Origin: Streptomyces luteolus
GTDB taxonomy: Bacteria > Actinomycetota > Actinomycetes > Streptomycetales > Streptomycetaceae
NCBI RefSeq assembly: GCF_029968015.1
Contig: NZ_JASCIS010000021.1
Coordinates: 92,930 to 156,929 of the forward strand
Length of the DNA stretch: 64,000 nucleotides
Reading direction: 5' to 3'
The translations under genes were made by a program, and so were the position numbers. Shown piece by piece: positions 49,883 to 58,543 of this stretch. Numbering within the stretch: position 1 is the first letter of the stretch; each line of letters begins with the position of its first letter. The notes under the pieces were generated by a model. That model saw only the letters and a list, made by a program, of their open reading frames with translations, searched no databases and was not told the DNA's origin.

Positions 49883-50227
49883 ATGGAGCAACTCCCCGAC
49901 ATCCCCGTCGACATCGTGCTCACGGTGCTGACGACGACCGACTCCGCCGACAAGGCCCGCTCCCTCGCCGAGGGCGCCGTCGCCGCGCGGCACGCCGCCT
50001 GCGCCCAGGTGTCCGGGCCGGTCACGTCCGTCTACCGCTGGGAGGGCGCCGTCACCACCGACCAGGAGTGGCAGGTGCTGCTCAAGACGACCGCCGACAG
50101 CTACCCCGCCCTGGAACGCTGGATCACCGACACCCACGACTACGACACCCCGGAGATCATCGCCACCCCCGTGGTCCGCGGCAGCGCCGACTACCTGCGC
50201 TGGGTCCGGGCGGAGACCGCGAAGTGA
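49883..50227 (+). CDS. cutA: Divalent-cation tolerance protein CutA
   Basis: A 114-residue trimeric ferredoxin-like protein. Family signatures are DIVLTVLTTTDSADKARSLA, AARHAACAQV, SVYRWEGAV and EWQVLLKTTADSYPALERWI, then HDYDTPEIIATPV. Named for copper tolerance in E. coli, its general role is unclear. GGAGG 5 nt before ATG 49883 makes it better than 49871. It overlaps the next gene by GTGA. Confidence 0.95.
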   Translation: MEQLPDIPVDIVLTVLTTTDSADKARSLAEGAVAARHAACAQVSGPVTSVYRWEGAVTTDQEWQVLLKTTADSYPALERWITDTHDYDTPEIIATPVVRGSADYLRWVRAETAK

Positions 50228-50676
50228 CCGACCCGGCCGGGCAGACCTCCCCGCAGCCCTCCGCCCCGCTGCCGTTCTTCGTCTACGGGACGCTGCGCCC
50301 CGGCGAGTACCACCACGACGCCCACCTGGGCGGCCGCGTCGAGGCGCAGACCCCCGCCCTGCTCCCGGACGCCGCCCTGCACGAGGGCCCCGGCTACCCG
50401 TACGTGGTGGAGGAGCCGGGCGCCGGGCCCGTACACGGTGAACTCCTCACCGCCAGGCCCGAGTCGTACGCCGGTCTCCTCGGCGAGCTCGACCGCCTGG
50501 AGGACTACCGCCCCGGCGACCCGGACAACGACTACGAACGCGTCGCCCGCGACGTGCGCCTCCCGGACGGCTCGGCCCGCCGCGCCTGGGTCTACGTCGC
50601 CGCCCCGGCCGTACGCACCCGGCTGCGCGCCCGCGCCCGGATCATCGCGAGCGGGGACTGGCGGACGGTGCGGTAG
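50224..50676 (+). CDS. Gamma-glutamylcyclotransferase-like protein
   Basis: A 150-residue AIG2/GGCT-fold protein. It begins with PLPFFVYGTLRPGEYHHDAH, the substrate-binding YGTLR loop; PVHGELLTARPESYAGLLGE and LDRLEDYRPGDPDNDYER follow, with the catalytic Glu likely in GELL or the LDRLE region. Relatives cyclise gamma-glutamyl amines to 5-oxoproline. GTG 50224 overlaps the cutA stop, indicating one transcript. Its 3' end and the nasA 3' end share an 18-bp repeat. Confidence 0.88.
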   Translation: MTDPAGQTSPQPSAPLPFFVYGTLRPGEYHHDAHLGGRVEAQTPALLPDAALHEGPGYPYVVEEPGAGPVHGELLTARPESYAGLLGELDRLEDYRPGDPDNDYERVARDVRLPDGSARRAWVYVAAPAVRTRLRARARIIASGDWRTVR

Positions 50677-50741
50677 CTGTGCCGGTGGCGGTGCCGGTGC
50701 CGGTGGCGGTAGCTGTGGCGGTGGCGGTAGCTGTGGCGGTT
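50670..50741. repeat. Four 18-bp repeats between two convergent stop codons
   Basis: Four units at 50670, 50688, 50706 and 50724, core GCGGTAGCTGTGGCGGTG. The first holds the TAG stop of the GGCT gene (50674-50676); the last runs into the TAA stop of nasA (50740-50742). Confidence 0.9.
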
Positions 50742-53145
50742 ACGCCGCCTCCGCCGAGGCCGTCCGCTCCAGGCGCACCGCGCACACCTTGAACTCCGGC
50801 ATCCGCGACACCGGGTCGAGCGCCGGGTGCGTGAGCGTGTTGGCCCGGCCCTCGCCCGCCCAGTGGAACGGCATGAACACCGTGTCCGGCCTGATCGTCC
50901 GCGTTACCTTGGCCGGCGCGACCGCCGTACCGCGCCGCGACACCACCGTCACGTCCTCCCCGTCCGCCACACCGATCCGCGCGGCGAGCTGCGGGTGCAG
51001 CTCCACGAACGGGCCGGGGGCGGCGGCGTTCAGCTCGGCCACGCGCCGGGTCTGCGCCCCCGACTGGTACTGCGCCACCACCCGTCCCGTGGTCAGCAGC
51101 ACCGGGAACTCCGCGTCCGGCTCCTCCGCGGCCGCCCGGTGCGTCACCGGTACGAACCTGGCCCGCCCGTCCTCAGTGGCGAACCGGTCCAGGAACAGCC
51201 GCGGCGTCCCCGGGTGCACCCCGGCCGACACGAACTCGCCGCCCTCGCCCGGCAGTTCGCCTGACGGTTCCCCCGGGAGTCCGCTCGCCGGATCGCCCGG
51301 GAGCCCGCTCGTCGGATCGCCCGGGAGTCCGCTCGTCGGATCGCCCGGGAGCTCGCTCGTCGGATCGCCCGGGAGCTCGCTCGTCGGATCGCCCGGGAGT
51401 CCGCTCGTCGGATCGCCCGCCGGAACGCCCTCGGGATCGTCCGCCGGGTCGCTCGCCGGGTCGTCCGGCGTCGCGTCGAGCCCCGAGTCCTCCCCGTCTC
51501 CGGAGGCGCCGTCGGTCCCGGCCTGCGCCGGGCACGGCCAGAACACGCCGTCCTCCTCCGCGAGCCGGCGGTACGTGATCCCCGAGTAGTCGGCGGGCCC
51601 GCCCGCCGAAGCCCGCCGCAGCTCCTCGAACACCTCCTCCGGGTCCGTCGGGAACCCCTTCTCCACGCCGAGCCGCGCCGCGAGCTCATGCAGCACGAAC
51701 AGATCCGTACGGACCCCGTCCGGCGGCGTGATCGCCCGCCGGCGCAGCAGCACCCGCCCCTCCAGGTTCGTCGTCGTACCGGTCTCCTCCGCCCACTGCG
51801 TCACCGGAAGCACCACGTCCGCAAGGGCGGCCGTCTCCGACAGCACCACGTCCGCCACCGCCAGGAAGTCGAGCGAGCGCAGCCGCCCCTCGACATGCGC
51901 CGCACGCGGCGCCGACACCACCGGGTTCGAGCCCATGAGCAGCAGCGACCTCACGTCCCCGCCGAGCGCGTCGAGCAGCTCGTACGCGCTGCGCCCCGGT
52001 CCCGGCAGGGACTCCGGGTCCACGCCCCAGACCTCCGCGACATGCGCCCGGGCCGCCGGATCGGTCAGCTTGCGGTAACCCGGCAACTGGTCCGCCTTCT
52101 GGCCGTGTTCGCGTCCCCCCTGTCCGTTTCCCTGTCCCGTGAGGCAGCCGTACCCGGAGAGCGGCCGCCCCGCCCGGCCCGTCGCCAGGACCAGGTTGAT
52201 CCACGCGCCCACCGTGTCCGTGCCCTTGGACTGCTGCTCGGGCCCCCGCGCGGTCAGCACCATGGCGTTCTCCGGCGCGCAGAACAGCCGTACCGCCTCC
52301 CGCAGTTCGGGCACCGACACCCCGGTGATCCGCTCCACCAGCTCCGGCCAGTGCGCCATCGCCCCGGCCCGCGCCTGCGCCCAGCCGCTCGTACGCTCCC
52401 GGATGTACGCCTCGTCCGTACGCCCCTCCGCCACCACCAGGTGCAGCAGGCCGAGCGCCAGCGCCAGGTCCGTGCCGGGGCGCGGCGCGAGGTGCAGGTC
52501 GGCCTGCTCCGCCGTGCGGGTGCGGCGCGGGTCGACGACGATCAACGTGCCGCCGTTCTCCCGCAGTTCGGTCAGGTAGCGCAGCGCGGGCGGCATCGTC
52601 TCGGCGAGGTTCGAGCCGACCAGGATCACGCAGCCGGTCTGCGGAATGTCCTCCAGCGGGAACGGCAGGCCCCGGTCGAGGCCGAACGCCCGCTGATGGG
52701 CAGCCGCCGCCGACGACATACAGAACCGGCCGTTGTAGTCGATCTGCGACGTGCCGAGCACGACCCGCGCGAACTTCCCCAGTCCGTACGCCTTCTCGTT
52801 GGTCAGCCCACCTCCGCCGAACACCCCGACCGCGTCCGGACCGTGCTCCGCGCGCGTGCGGGACAGCCCTTCGGCGATCCGGTCGAGCGCCTCCTCCCAG
52901 GTGGCCGGTTCGAGCCTGCCGGTGGCGTGGGTCCGGATCAGCGGCTCGGTCAGGCGCACCCGGGAGGACAGCACCTCGGTCGCCGTACGGCCCTTGCCGC
53001 ACAGCGCGCCCCGGTTGACCGGGAACGCCCGCTCCACCACGGCCAGACCCCCGTCCCTACCGGGGTCCTGAGCCAGCCCCATCCCGCATTGCAGCGCGCA
53101 GTACGGGCAGTGCGTGGGGGTGGGCGATGCCGTGGTGATGTGCAT
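50740..53145 (-). CDS. nasA: Assimilatory nitrate reductase catalytic subunit
   Basis: An 801-residue bis-MGD molybdenum enzyme reducing nitrate to nitrite in the cytoplasm. The N-terminal [4Fe-4S] site is CPYCALQCGMGL with a fourth Cys in GALCGKG. Mo-bis-MGD motifs follow: GRFCMSSAAAAHQ, VGSNLAETMPPALRYL, VDPRRTRTAEQADLHLA, LTGQGNGQGGREHGQKADQL. The C-terminal molydopterin-binding domain begins FPVLLTTGRVVAQYQSGAQT. Residues ~540-640 are an acidic Gly/Pro repeat insertion (GDPTSELP units) with no counterpart in usual NasA. A GlnR-like box lies 23 bp upstream. Electrons probably come from the flavoprotein at 40489. Confidence 0.93.
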   Translation of the reverse strand: MHITTASPTPTHCPYCALQCGMGLAQDPGRDGGLAVVERAFPVNRGALCGKGRTATEVLSSRVRLTEPLIRTHATGRLEPATWEEALDRIAEGLSRTRAEHGPDAVGVFGGGGLTNEKAYGLGKFARVVLGTSQIDYNGRFCMSSAAAAHQRAFGLDRGLPFPLEDIPQTGCVILVGSNLAETMPPALRYLTELRENGGTLIVVDPRRTRTAEQADLHLAPRPGTDLALALGLLHLVVAEGRTDEAYIRERTSGWAQARAGAMAHWPELVERITGVSVPELREAVRLFCAPENAMVLTARGPEQQSKGTDTVGAWINLVLATGRAGRPLSGYGCLTGQGNGQGGREHGQKADQLPGYRKLTDPAARAHVAEVWGVDPESLPGPGRSAYELLDALGGDVRSLLLMGSNPVVSAPRAAHVEGRLRSLDFLAVADVVLSETAALADVVLPVTQWAEETGTTTNLEGRVLLRRRAITPPDGVRTDLFVLHELAARLGVEKGFPTDPEEVFEELRRASAGGPADYSGITYRRLAEEDGVFWPCPAQAGTDGASGDGEDSGLDATPDDPASDPADDPEGVPAGDPTSGLPGDPTSELPGDPTSELPGDPTSGLPGDPTSGLPGDPASGLPGEPSGELPGEGGEFVSAGVHPGTPRLFLDRFATEDGRARFVPVTHRAAAEEPDAEFPVLLTTGRVVAQYQSGAQTRRVAELNAAAPGPFVELHPQLAARIGVADGEDVTVVSRRGTAVAPAKVTRTIRPDTVFMPFHWAGEGRANTLTHPALDPVSRMPEFKVCAVRLERTASAEAA
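51275..51418 (-). repeat. Six 24-bp repeats inside nasA
   Basis: Units start at 51275, 51299, 51323, 51347, 51371 and 51395. The core CTCGTCGGATCGCCCGGGAG encodes the octapeptide PTS(G/E)LPGD. The frame is kept, so the enzyme carries an acidic repeat loop. Confidence 0.95.
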
Positions 53146-53168
53146 GCGCTCCAGCGTGGGTCCGGCTT

Positions 53169-53206
53169 GTTACGGAGCACGGTGTGCCGGGTTACATGCC
53201 AGGTAC
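53169..53206. promoter_or_regulatory. GlnR-like box upstream of nasA
   Basis: GTTAC-n6-CGGTG-n6-GTTAC-n6-GGTAC matches the a1-b1-a2-b2 GlnR layout, with both a-sites perfect (GTTAC, 22 bp apart). It is 23 bp upstream of the nasA start, at the same relative position as the nir operon box. Confidence 0.65.
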
Positions 53207-53253
53207 GCGTACCTCAGCGGCCGCGCCGGCCGGCGGTGAGGACCCGGAATCAC

Positions 53254-53973
53254 TCAGCGCTCGGACGCCAGCGCCCGCGTGATCCCGTCCTCGCGCGGGC
53301 CCAGGAAGTGCGGGTCCGGCTCGAACAGCGCGTCGGCCGCGGCCTTGCCGGAGGCGATCAGCTCTCTGACGCCGCCGTAGTACCAGGTCGCGTCGTGCGG
53401 CTCGTCCACCCCCACGCCGTACGACTCCACGCCCGCGTCGCGGCAGAGGGCGACCGCCCTGCGTATGTGGAAGCCCTGGCTGATCAGCACCGCGCGGTCC
53501 ACGCCGAAGATCTTTCTCGCGCGCACGCACGAGTCCCAGGTATCGAAGCCCGCGTAATCACTGACGACCCGCCGGTCCGGGACGCCGCGCGCGGTCAGGT
53601 ATCTGCGCATCGCGTCCGGCTCGTCGTACTCCTCCCGGCTGTTGTCGCCCGTGACCAGGACCACCTGGACGCGGCCCGCGCGGTACAGCTCCGCCGCCGC
53701 GTCGAGGCGGTGCGCCAGGTACGGCGAGGGCTCGCCGCCCCACAGACCTGCCCCGAACACCATCGCGACCTGCGTGCGCGGCACGTCACCGGGGTCGCGC
53801 ACCCGGTCCGCCGCCGCGGCGTGCATCCACGTCGCCGGCAGCAGCGCCAGGACGCAGGCGAGCATCACGGCCTGCACCGTGAGCCGCCACTCCCGCCGCC
53901 CCCGCGGCCACCGCATCCACGGCCGCCGCCGCAGCCACCGCCGACTCTCCGCCCGGCTCTCCCCGCCCCGCAT
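53254..53973 (-). CDS. YdcF/SanA-like DUF218 membrane protein
   Basis: A 239-residue protein with a basic N-terminus, one span (LTVQAVMLACVLALLPATWM) and a DUF218 domain: VAMVFGAGLW, ELYRAGRVQVVLVTGDNS, AMRRYLTARGVP, WDSCVRARKIFGVDRAVLIS and GFHIRRAVALC. E. coli relatives (SanA, YdcF) affect envelope barrier function or bind SAM; the activity here is unknown. ATG 53973 (GGGAAG upstream) is used; GTG 53982 is possible. Monocistronic. Confidence 0.88.
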   Translation of the reverse strand: MRGGESRAESRRWLRRRPWMRWPRGRREWRLTVQAVMLACVLALLPATWMHAAAADRVRDPGDVPRTQVAMVFGAGLWGGEPSPYLAHRLDAAAELYRAGRVQVVLVTGDNSREEYDEPDAMRRYLTARGVPDRRVVSDYAGFDTWDSCVRARKIFGVDRAVLISQGFHIRRAVALCRDAGVESYGVGVDEPHDATWYYGGVRELIASGKAAADALFEPDPHFLGPREDGITRALASER

Positions 53974-54160
53974 GCTTCCCACGATTCCCCCGTTCCCGGC
54001 TTCCCCCGCGGCCCCCCGGCCCGGTCCGCCGTCGACCGACCTACGAGGACAAGTGTGCGACGAGGGTCTGACAATCGCCGCCCCGCCCTCGTGAGCCGGG
54101 GGACATCGACCGTCATCACCGTGCAATCACCAGGCAACGTCGGCACGCCAGCCTTGTCCC

Positions 54161-55423
54161 ATGACGCCGACCCACACACCCGGCGAACACCCGGGGCCCC
54201 CAACGGAAACCCTGGCCACCGCGCCCCGCGAGCCCCTGCGGCGGGCGGACGCGGTGCTGCCGGGGGCGGCAGCGAACCTGGGGGCGGCAGCGACCCCGGG
54301 GGCTCTAGCGACTCCGGAGGCCGTAGCGAACCCGGGGGCGGCAGCGACTCCGGGGGCCCCGGAGGGCTGGGGGGCCGCAGCGACTCTGGGGGACGAAGCG
54401 GTCTGGGGGGAGGCCCGGAAGGCGCCGGAGGCCCCGGAGGCTCCAGGGGCCCCAGAAGCCCGGGAGGCCCTGCTGGCCTCCCAAGTCCTGCTGGCCCCTC
54501 AGGCCCCCCAGGCCCCCCAGGCCCCCCAGGCCCCCCAGGCCCCCCAGGCCCCCCAGGCCTCCCCGGACCCTCTGGCCACCACGGCATCGCAGCTCCTCGA
54601 CCAGATCACCAGCCACGCAGGAAGCCGCCTCAGCCACCTCAGCCGCCTCAGCCGCGTCCGCCGCACCGCTCCCCGGAGCCCCGTCGCGCCGCCGCCGCTG
54701 GTCGTCGTGGCGCACGGAAGCCGTGACCCGCGCACGCTCGCCACCGTGCGCTCCCTGCTCGCCACGGTGCGCGCGCTGCGGCCGGGGACGGCCGTCCACC
54801 TCGGCCACATCGAGCTGAACGAGCCGCTGCTCCCCGACACCCTGGCCCGGCTCGCCCCCGGCCGGGCCGTCCTCGTACCGCTGCTGCTCGGTCGCGGCTA
54901 CCACGTCAAGCACGACCTGCCCGCTGCCGCCGCCGCGGCCCCGCACCTCGACGCCCGGGTCGCCGCGCCGCTCGGCCCCCACCCGCTGCTCGTCGACGCG
55001 CTCCACGACCGGCTGGTCGAGGCGGGCTTCCCGGAGGAAGCGGGAACCGGCGTCGTGCTGGCCGCCGCCGGTTCCCGCGACCCCGAGGGCCTCGCCGACA
55101 CCCGCGCCACGGCCTCCGCCCTCGCCGAGCGCCTCGGCGTCCCCGTCGTCCCCGCGTACGCCTCCGCCGCGTCCCCGACGGTCCCCGCCGCGGTCCGTGC
55201 CCTCGCCGCCCTCGGCCGCCACCGCGTGGCCGTCGCCTCGTACTTCACGGCCCCCGGCCGCTTCGCCGCGCAGTCCGCGGGGGTGGCTCCGGGCGTCGCG
55301 TCCGCCCCTCTGGGCACGCATCCGGCGTTGGCCGGACTGCTGGTGCACCGTTACGACGAGGCGGCCCGCGGGTTCGCGTCGTCGTCCCCGGTCGGACAGG
55401 CCCCTCTCGCCGCGTCGGCGTGA
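54161..55423 (+). CDS. Sirohydrochlorin chelatase (CbiX-like) with repeat N-terminus
   Basis: A 420-residue protein whose last ~235 residues are a CbiX/SirB-type chelatase: PLVVVAHGSRDPRTLATVRS (metal-ligand His), LGHIELNEPLLPDTL, LVPLLLGRGYHVKHDLP and a second CbiX-like half (VVLAAAGSRDPEGLADTRAT). It inserts iron or cobalt into sirohydrochlorin, supplying siroheme for NirB. The first ~185 residues are low-complexity (AAATPGA, APQAPQAPQAPQ) and unlike the family, which normally begins near the HGS motif. The true start may be within this tract. A ~240-bp copy of its 3' end follows. Confidence 0.87.
   Translation: MTPTHTPGEHPGPPTETLATAPREPLRRADAVLPGAAANLGAAATPGALATPEAVANPGAAATPGAPEGWGAAATLGDEAVWGEARKAPEAPEAPGAPEAREALLASQVLLAPQAPQAPQAPQAPQAPQAPQASPDPLATTASQLLDQITSHAGSRLSHLSRLSRVRRTAPRSPVAPPPLVVVAHGSRDPRTLATVRSLLATVRALRPGTAVHLGHIELNEPLLPDTLARLAPGRAVLVPLLLGRGYHVKHDLPAAAAAAPHLDARVAAPLGPHPLLVDALHDRLVEAGFPEEAGTGVVLAAAGSRDPEGLADTRATASALAERLGVPVVPAYASAASPTVPAAVRALAALGRHRVAVASYFTAPGRFAAQSAGVAPGVASAPLGTHPALAGLLVHRYDEAARGFASSSPVGQAPLAASA
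54503..54567 (+). repeat. 9-bp repeats encoding APQ units
   Basis: GCCCCCCAG is repeated about seven times in frame in the N-terminal low-complexity region of the chelatase gene. Confidence 0.9.
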
Positions 55424-55458
55424 GGCGGACGGGCCTGGGGAAGCTCGTCCTCCAGCCC

Positions 55459-55702
55459 CTCGGCCGCCACCGCGTGGCCGTCGCGTCGTACTTCACCGCC
55501 CCCGGCCGCTTCACCGCCCCCGGCCGCTTCACCGCCCCCGGCCGCGGGGGTGGCTCCCGGCGTCGCGTCGGCTCCTCTGGGTACGCATCCGGCGTTGGCC
55601 GAACTGCTGGTGCACCGTTACCGCGAGGCGGCCCGCGGGTTCGCGTCGTCGTCCCCGGTGGGACAGGCCCCTCTCGCCGCGTCGGCGTGAGGCGGACGGG
55701 CC
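55459..55702 (+). pseudogene. Duplicated 3' end of the chelatase gene
   Basis: This segment repeats 55211-55435, the last ~70 codons, TGA stop and first downstream bases of the chelatase, with high identity. It has lost the frame through small changes and carries a local triplication of CCCCCGGCCGCTTCACCG. It has no start of its own and is a non-functional fragment. Confidence 0.85.
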
Positions 55703-55789
55703 GCAGGAAGCTCCCCGAGGGGCGGAGCCCCATGCGCTGGCCGCTGGGGGACGAGCCGGTGGACGCCACGCGCGGGCTACTGTCGACGC

Positions 55790-57070
55790 ATGTCCTGGAC
55801 GTATGACGAACTCGCCACGGAGCGCTGGGCGCCCGAGCCCGACAAGCGGCCCGGCCGGACGGCCTTCCAGCGTGACCGCGCGCGCGTGCTGCACTCCTCC
55901 GCGCTGCGCAGACTCGCCGGCAAGACGCAGGTCGTCACGCCCGGCACGCGCAGTCAGGCCTGGGACGCCAGCCCCCGCACCCGCCTGACGCACTCGCTGG
56001 AGTGCGCCCAGGTCGGACGCGAGCTGGGCGCCGCGCTCGGCTGTGACCCGGACCTGGTCGAGACGGCCTGCCTGTCGCACGACCTGGGACACCCGCCCTT
56101 CGGGCACAACGGCGAGCAGGCCCTCAACGAATGCGCCGCGGACGTGGGCGGGTTCGAGGGCAACGCCCACTCGCTGCGCCTGCTCACCCGCCTCGAACCC
56201 AAGCGCTTCATGCACGCCGAGGACACCGGCGAACCCGTCAGCGTCGGCCTCAACCTCACCCGCGCGGCGCTGGACGCCGCCACCAAGTACCCGTGGCCGC
56301 GCGGCGCACACCCCACCGACCCGGACTCCGTGAAGTTCGGCGTGTACGACGACGACCGCCCCGTCTTCGAGTGGATCCGCAAGGGCGCCCCCGGTCACAG
56401 CACCTGCTTCGAGGCCCAGGTCATGGACTGGTCGGACGACGTCGCGTACTCGGTGCACGACGTCGAGGACGGCCTGCACGCGGGCCACATCGACCCCAAC
56501 TGCCTGCACGCAGAGCCCGAGCGCGAGGAGATCTTCGCCGTGGCCCTGGGGCGGTACGTTCCCGAGGACACCGACCCGGCCGAGCTGTCCGCCGCCCTCG
56601 ACCGCCTCCTCGACCAGGAGTGGTGGCCGCACGGCTACGACGGCACGGCGGTCGCCCAGGCCCGCCTCAAGGACGCCACCAGCCAGCTGATCGGCCGCTT
56701 CTGCCTCGCCGCGGAAGGCGCCACGCGCGCGAGGTACGGCACCGGCCCCCTCACCCGCTACGCCGCGGAGCTCGTCGTACCGAACGAAACCCGCCATGAA
56801 TGCGCCGTCCTCAAGGCCGTCGCCGACCGGTACGTGATGCAGCGCGACGAACAGGAGCGGCTCCGGGCGGACCAGCGCGTCGTCATCGCGGAGCTCGCCG
56901 CGGCCCTCACCGCGCGTGCGCCCGAAGGCCTCGACCCGCAGTTCCGGGCCCTGTTCGACGCGGCGCCGCACGACACCGCGCGGAAGCGGGTCGTGATCGA
57001 CCAGATCGCGGCGCTCACCGACGCCTCCGCGCGGACCCTGCACGCGCGTCTGGTGGGCGGCAGGACCTGA
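55790..57070 (+). CDS. dgt: Deoxyguanosinetriphosphate triphosphohydrolase
   Basis: A 426-residue HD-domain enzyme converting dGTP to deoxyguanosine and triphosphate; it may protect the dNTP pool. Metal ligands appear as RTRLTHSLE, ACLSHDLGHPPFGHNGE and DDVAYSVHDVEDG. Other family motifs: RAFxRDRARVLHSSALRRL-like start and GFEGNAHSLRLLTRL. TACTGT lies 6 nt before ATG 55790, a leaderless arrangement. In many actinobacteria dgt directly precedes dnaG, as nearly here. Confidence 0.95.
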   Translation: MSWTYDELATERWAPEPDKRPGRTAFQRDRARVLHSSALRRLAGKTQVVTPGTRSQAWDASPRTRLTHSLECAQVGRELGAALGCDPDLVETACLSHDLGHPPFGHNGEQALNECAADVGGFEGNAHSLRLLTRLEPKRFMHAEDTGEPVSVGLNLTRAALDAATKYPWPRGAHPTDPDSVKFGVYDDDRPVFEWIRKGAPGHSTCFEAQVMDWSDDVAYSVHDVEDGLHAGHIDPNCLHAEPEREEIFAVALGRYVPEDTDPAELSAALDRLLDQEWWPHGYDGTAVAQARLKDATSQLIGRFCLAAEGATRARYGTGPLTRYAAELVVPNETRHECAVLKAVADRYVMQRDEQERLRADQRVVIAELAAALTARAPEGLDPQFRALFDAAPHDTARKRVVIDQIAALTDASARTLHARLVGGRT

Positions 57071-57231
57071 CCCCGGCCCGCCGCGCGCACCTGATGTGAT
57101 CGAGCCACACAGGGGTGACACTGAGGGGACGGCCCCTTCCCCCACTACGCTCCGTGCGGGACGCTCGAGATGGCGGCCACGCTGCGTGCGGGACGCCCGC
57201 AAGTGGCGGCAAGGTTGTGAGGAGGCATCAA

Positions 57232-58497
57232 GTGGTCGACGCGGATCAGACGTTCGTCATCGTCGGAGGCGGACTGGCCGGGGCCAAGGCGGCCGAAACC
57301 CTTCGTGCGGAGGGCTTCACCGGCCGGGTGATTCTCATCAGTGACGAGCGCGAGCACCCGTACGAACGCCCCCCGCTGTCCAAGGGCTTCCTGCTCGGCA
57401 AGGAGGAGCGGGACAGCGTCTTCGTGCACGAGCCCGCGTGGTACGCACAGCACGACATCGAGCTGCACCTCGGCCTACCGGCCGTAGCCGTCGACCGCGC
57501 CGACAAGGCGGTCCGCCTCGGCGACGGCACCCGCGTGCGCTACGACAAGCTGCTCCTCGCCACCGGCTCCGAGCCCCGCCGCCTCGACATCCCGGGCACC
57601 GACCTCGCGGGCGTGCACCACCTGCGCCGGATCGCGCACGCCGAGCGCCTCAAGGGCGTCCTCGCCGCGCTCGGCCGGGACAACGGCCACCTGGTGATCG
57701 CGGGGGCCGGCTGGATCGGCCTGGAGGTCGCGGCCGCCGCCCGGGAGTACGGCGCGGAGGTCACCGTCGTCGAACCCGAGGCGACGCCGCTGTACTCCGT
57801 CCTCGGCCCCGAGATCGGCCGGCTCTTCGCCGATCTGCACCAGGAGCACGGCGTCCGCTTCGACTTCGGCGTCCGGCTCAGCGAGATCACCGGCCAGGAC
57901 GGCATGGTCCTGGCCGCCCGCACCGACGACGGCGACGAGCACCCCGCGCACGACGTCCTCGCCGCCATCGGCGCCGCCCCGCGCACCGCCCTCGCCGAGG
58001 CCGCCGGGCTGACCATGGCCGACCGGGCGCACGGCGGCGGCATCGCGGTCGACGCGAGCCTGCGCACCTCCGACCCGGACATCTTCGCGGCGGGCGACGC
58101 GGCCTCCGCCGACCACCCGCTGTTCGAGACCCGGCTGCGCGTCGAGCACTGGGCCAACGCCCTCAACGGCGGCCCGGCAGCCGCCCGCGCGATGCTCGGC
58201 AGGCCCGTGACGTACGACCGGGTGCCGTACTTCTTCTCCGACCAGTACGACGTCGGCCTGGAGTTCTCCGGCTGGGCGCCGCCCGGCAGCTACGACCAGG
58301 TGGTGATCCGCGGGGACGCCACGAAGCGGGAGTTCATCGCGTTCTGGCTGTCCGAGGGGCGGGTCCTCGCGGGCATGAACGTGAACGTCTGGGATGTCAC
58401 GGAGCCGATCCAGGCCCTGATCAAGGCCGGGGCCCGCCCCGACCCGGACCGTCTCGCGGACCCGTCCGTTCCGCTGGAATCGCTCCTGGAGGGCTGA
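57232..58497 (+). CDS. Ferredoxin reductase-like flavoprotein
   Basis: A 421-residue FAD/NAD(P) oxidoreductase of the rhodocoxin/putidaredoxin reductase type. FVIVGGGLAGAKAAETLR and LVIAGAGWIGLEVAAAAREY are the two dinucleotide-binding motifs; LLLATGSEPRRLDIPG and DIFAAGDAAS follow, with a C-terminal reductase domain (VPYFFSDQYDVGLEFSGWA). Usual partner: a small ferredoxin for cytochrome P450 or another oxygenase; none is encoded beside it. GTG 57232 with GAGGAGG 7 nt upstream is used. It lies between dgt and dnaG. Confidence 0.93.
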   Translation: MVDADQTFVIVGGGLAGAKAAETLRAEGFTGRVILISDEREHPYERPPLSKGFLLGKEERDSVFVHEPAWYAQHDIELHLGLPAVAVDRADKAVRLGDGTRVRYDKLLLATGSEPRRLDIPGTDLAGVHHLRRIAHAERLKGVLAALGRDNGHLVIAGAGWIGLEVAAAAREYGAEVTVVEPEATPLYSVLGPEIGRLFADLHQEHGVRFDFGVRLSEITGQDGMVLAARTDDGDEHPAHDVLAAIGAAPRTALAEAAGLTMADRAHGGGIAVDASLRTSDPDIFAAGDAASADHPLFETRLRVEHWANALNGGPAAARAMLGRPVTYDRVPYFFSDQYDVGLEFSGWAPPGSYDQVVIRGDATKREFIAFWLSEGRVLAGMNVNVWDVTEPIQALIKAGARPDPDRLADPSVPLESLLEG

Positions 58498-58543
58498 CGG
58501 ACCACCGACCCGGACTGTCACACCGGCCCCGTAGAATTCACGC

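Noticed and set aside
55420..55806. 128-codon open frame after the chelatase
   Set aside because: It is the frame-shifted duplicate of the chelatase 3' end with no start signal; treated as a pseudogene fragment.
57154..57218. Imperfect 32-bp direct repeat (CGTGCGGGACGC) before the reductase at 57232
   Set aside because: The two halves share only short blocks; no stop codon or regulator is linked, so I do not count it with the stop-spanning duplications.
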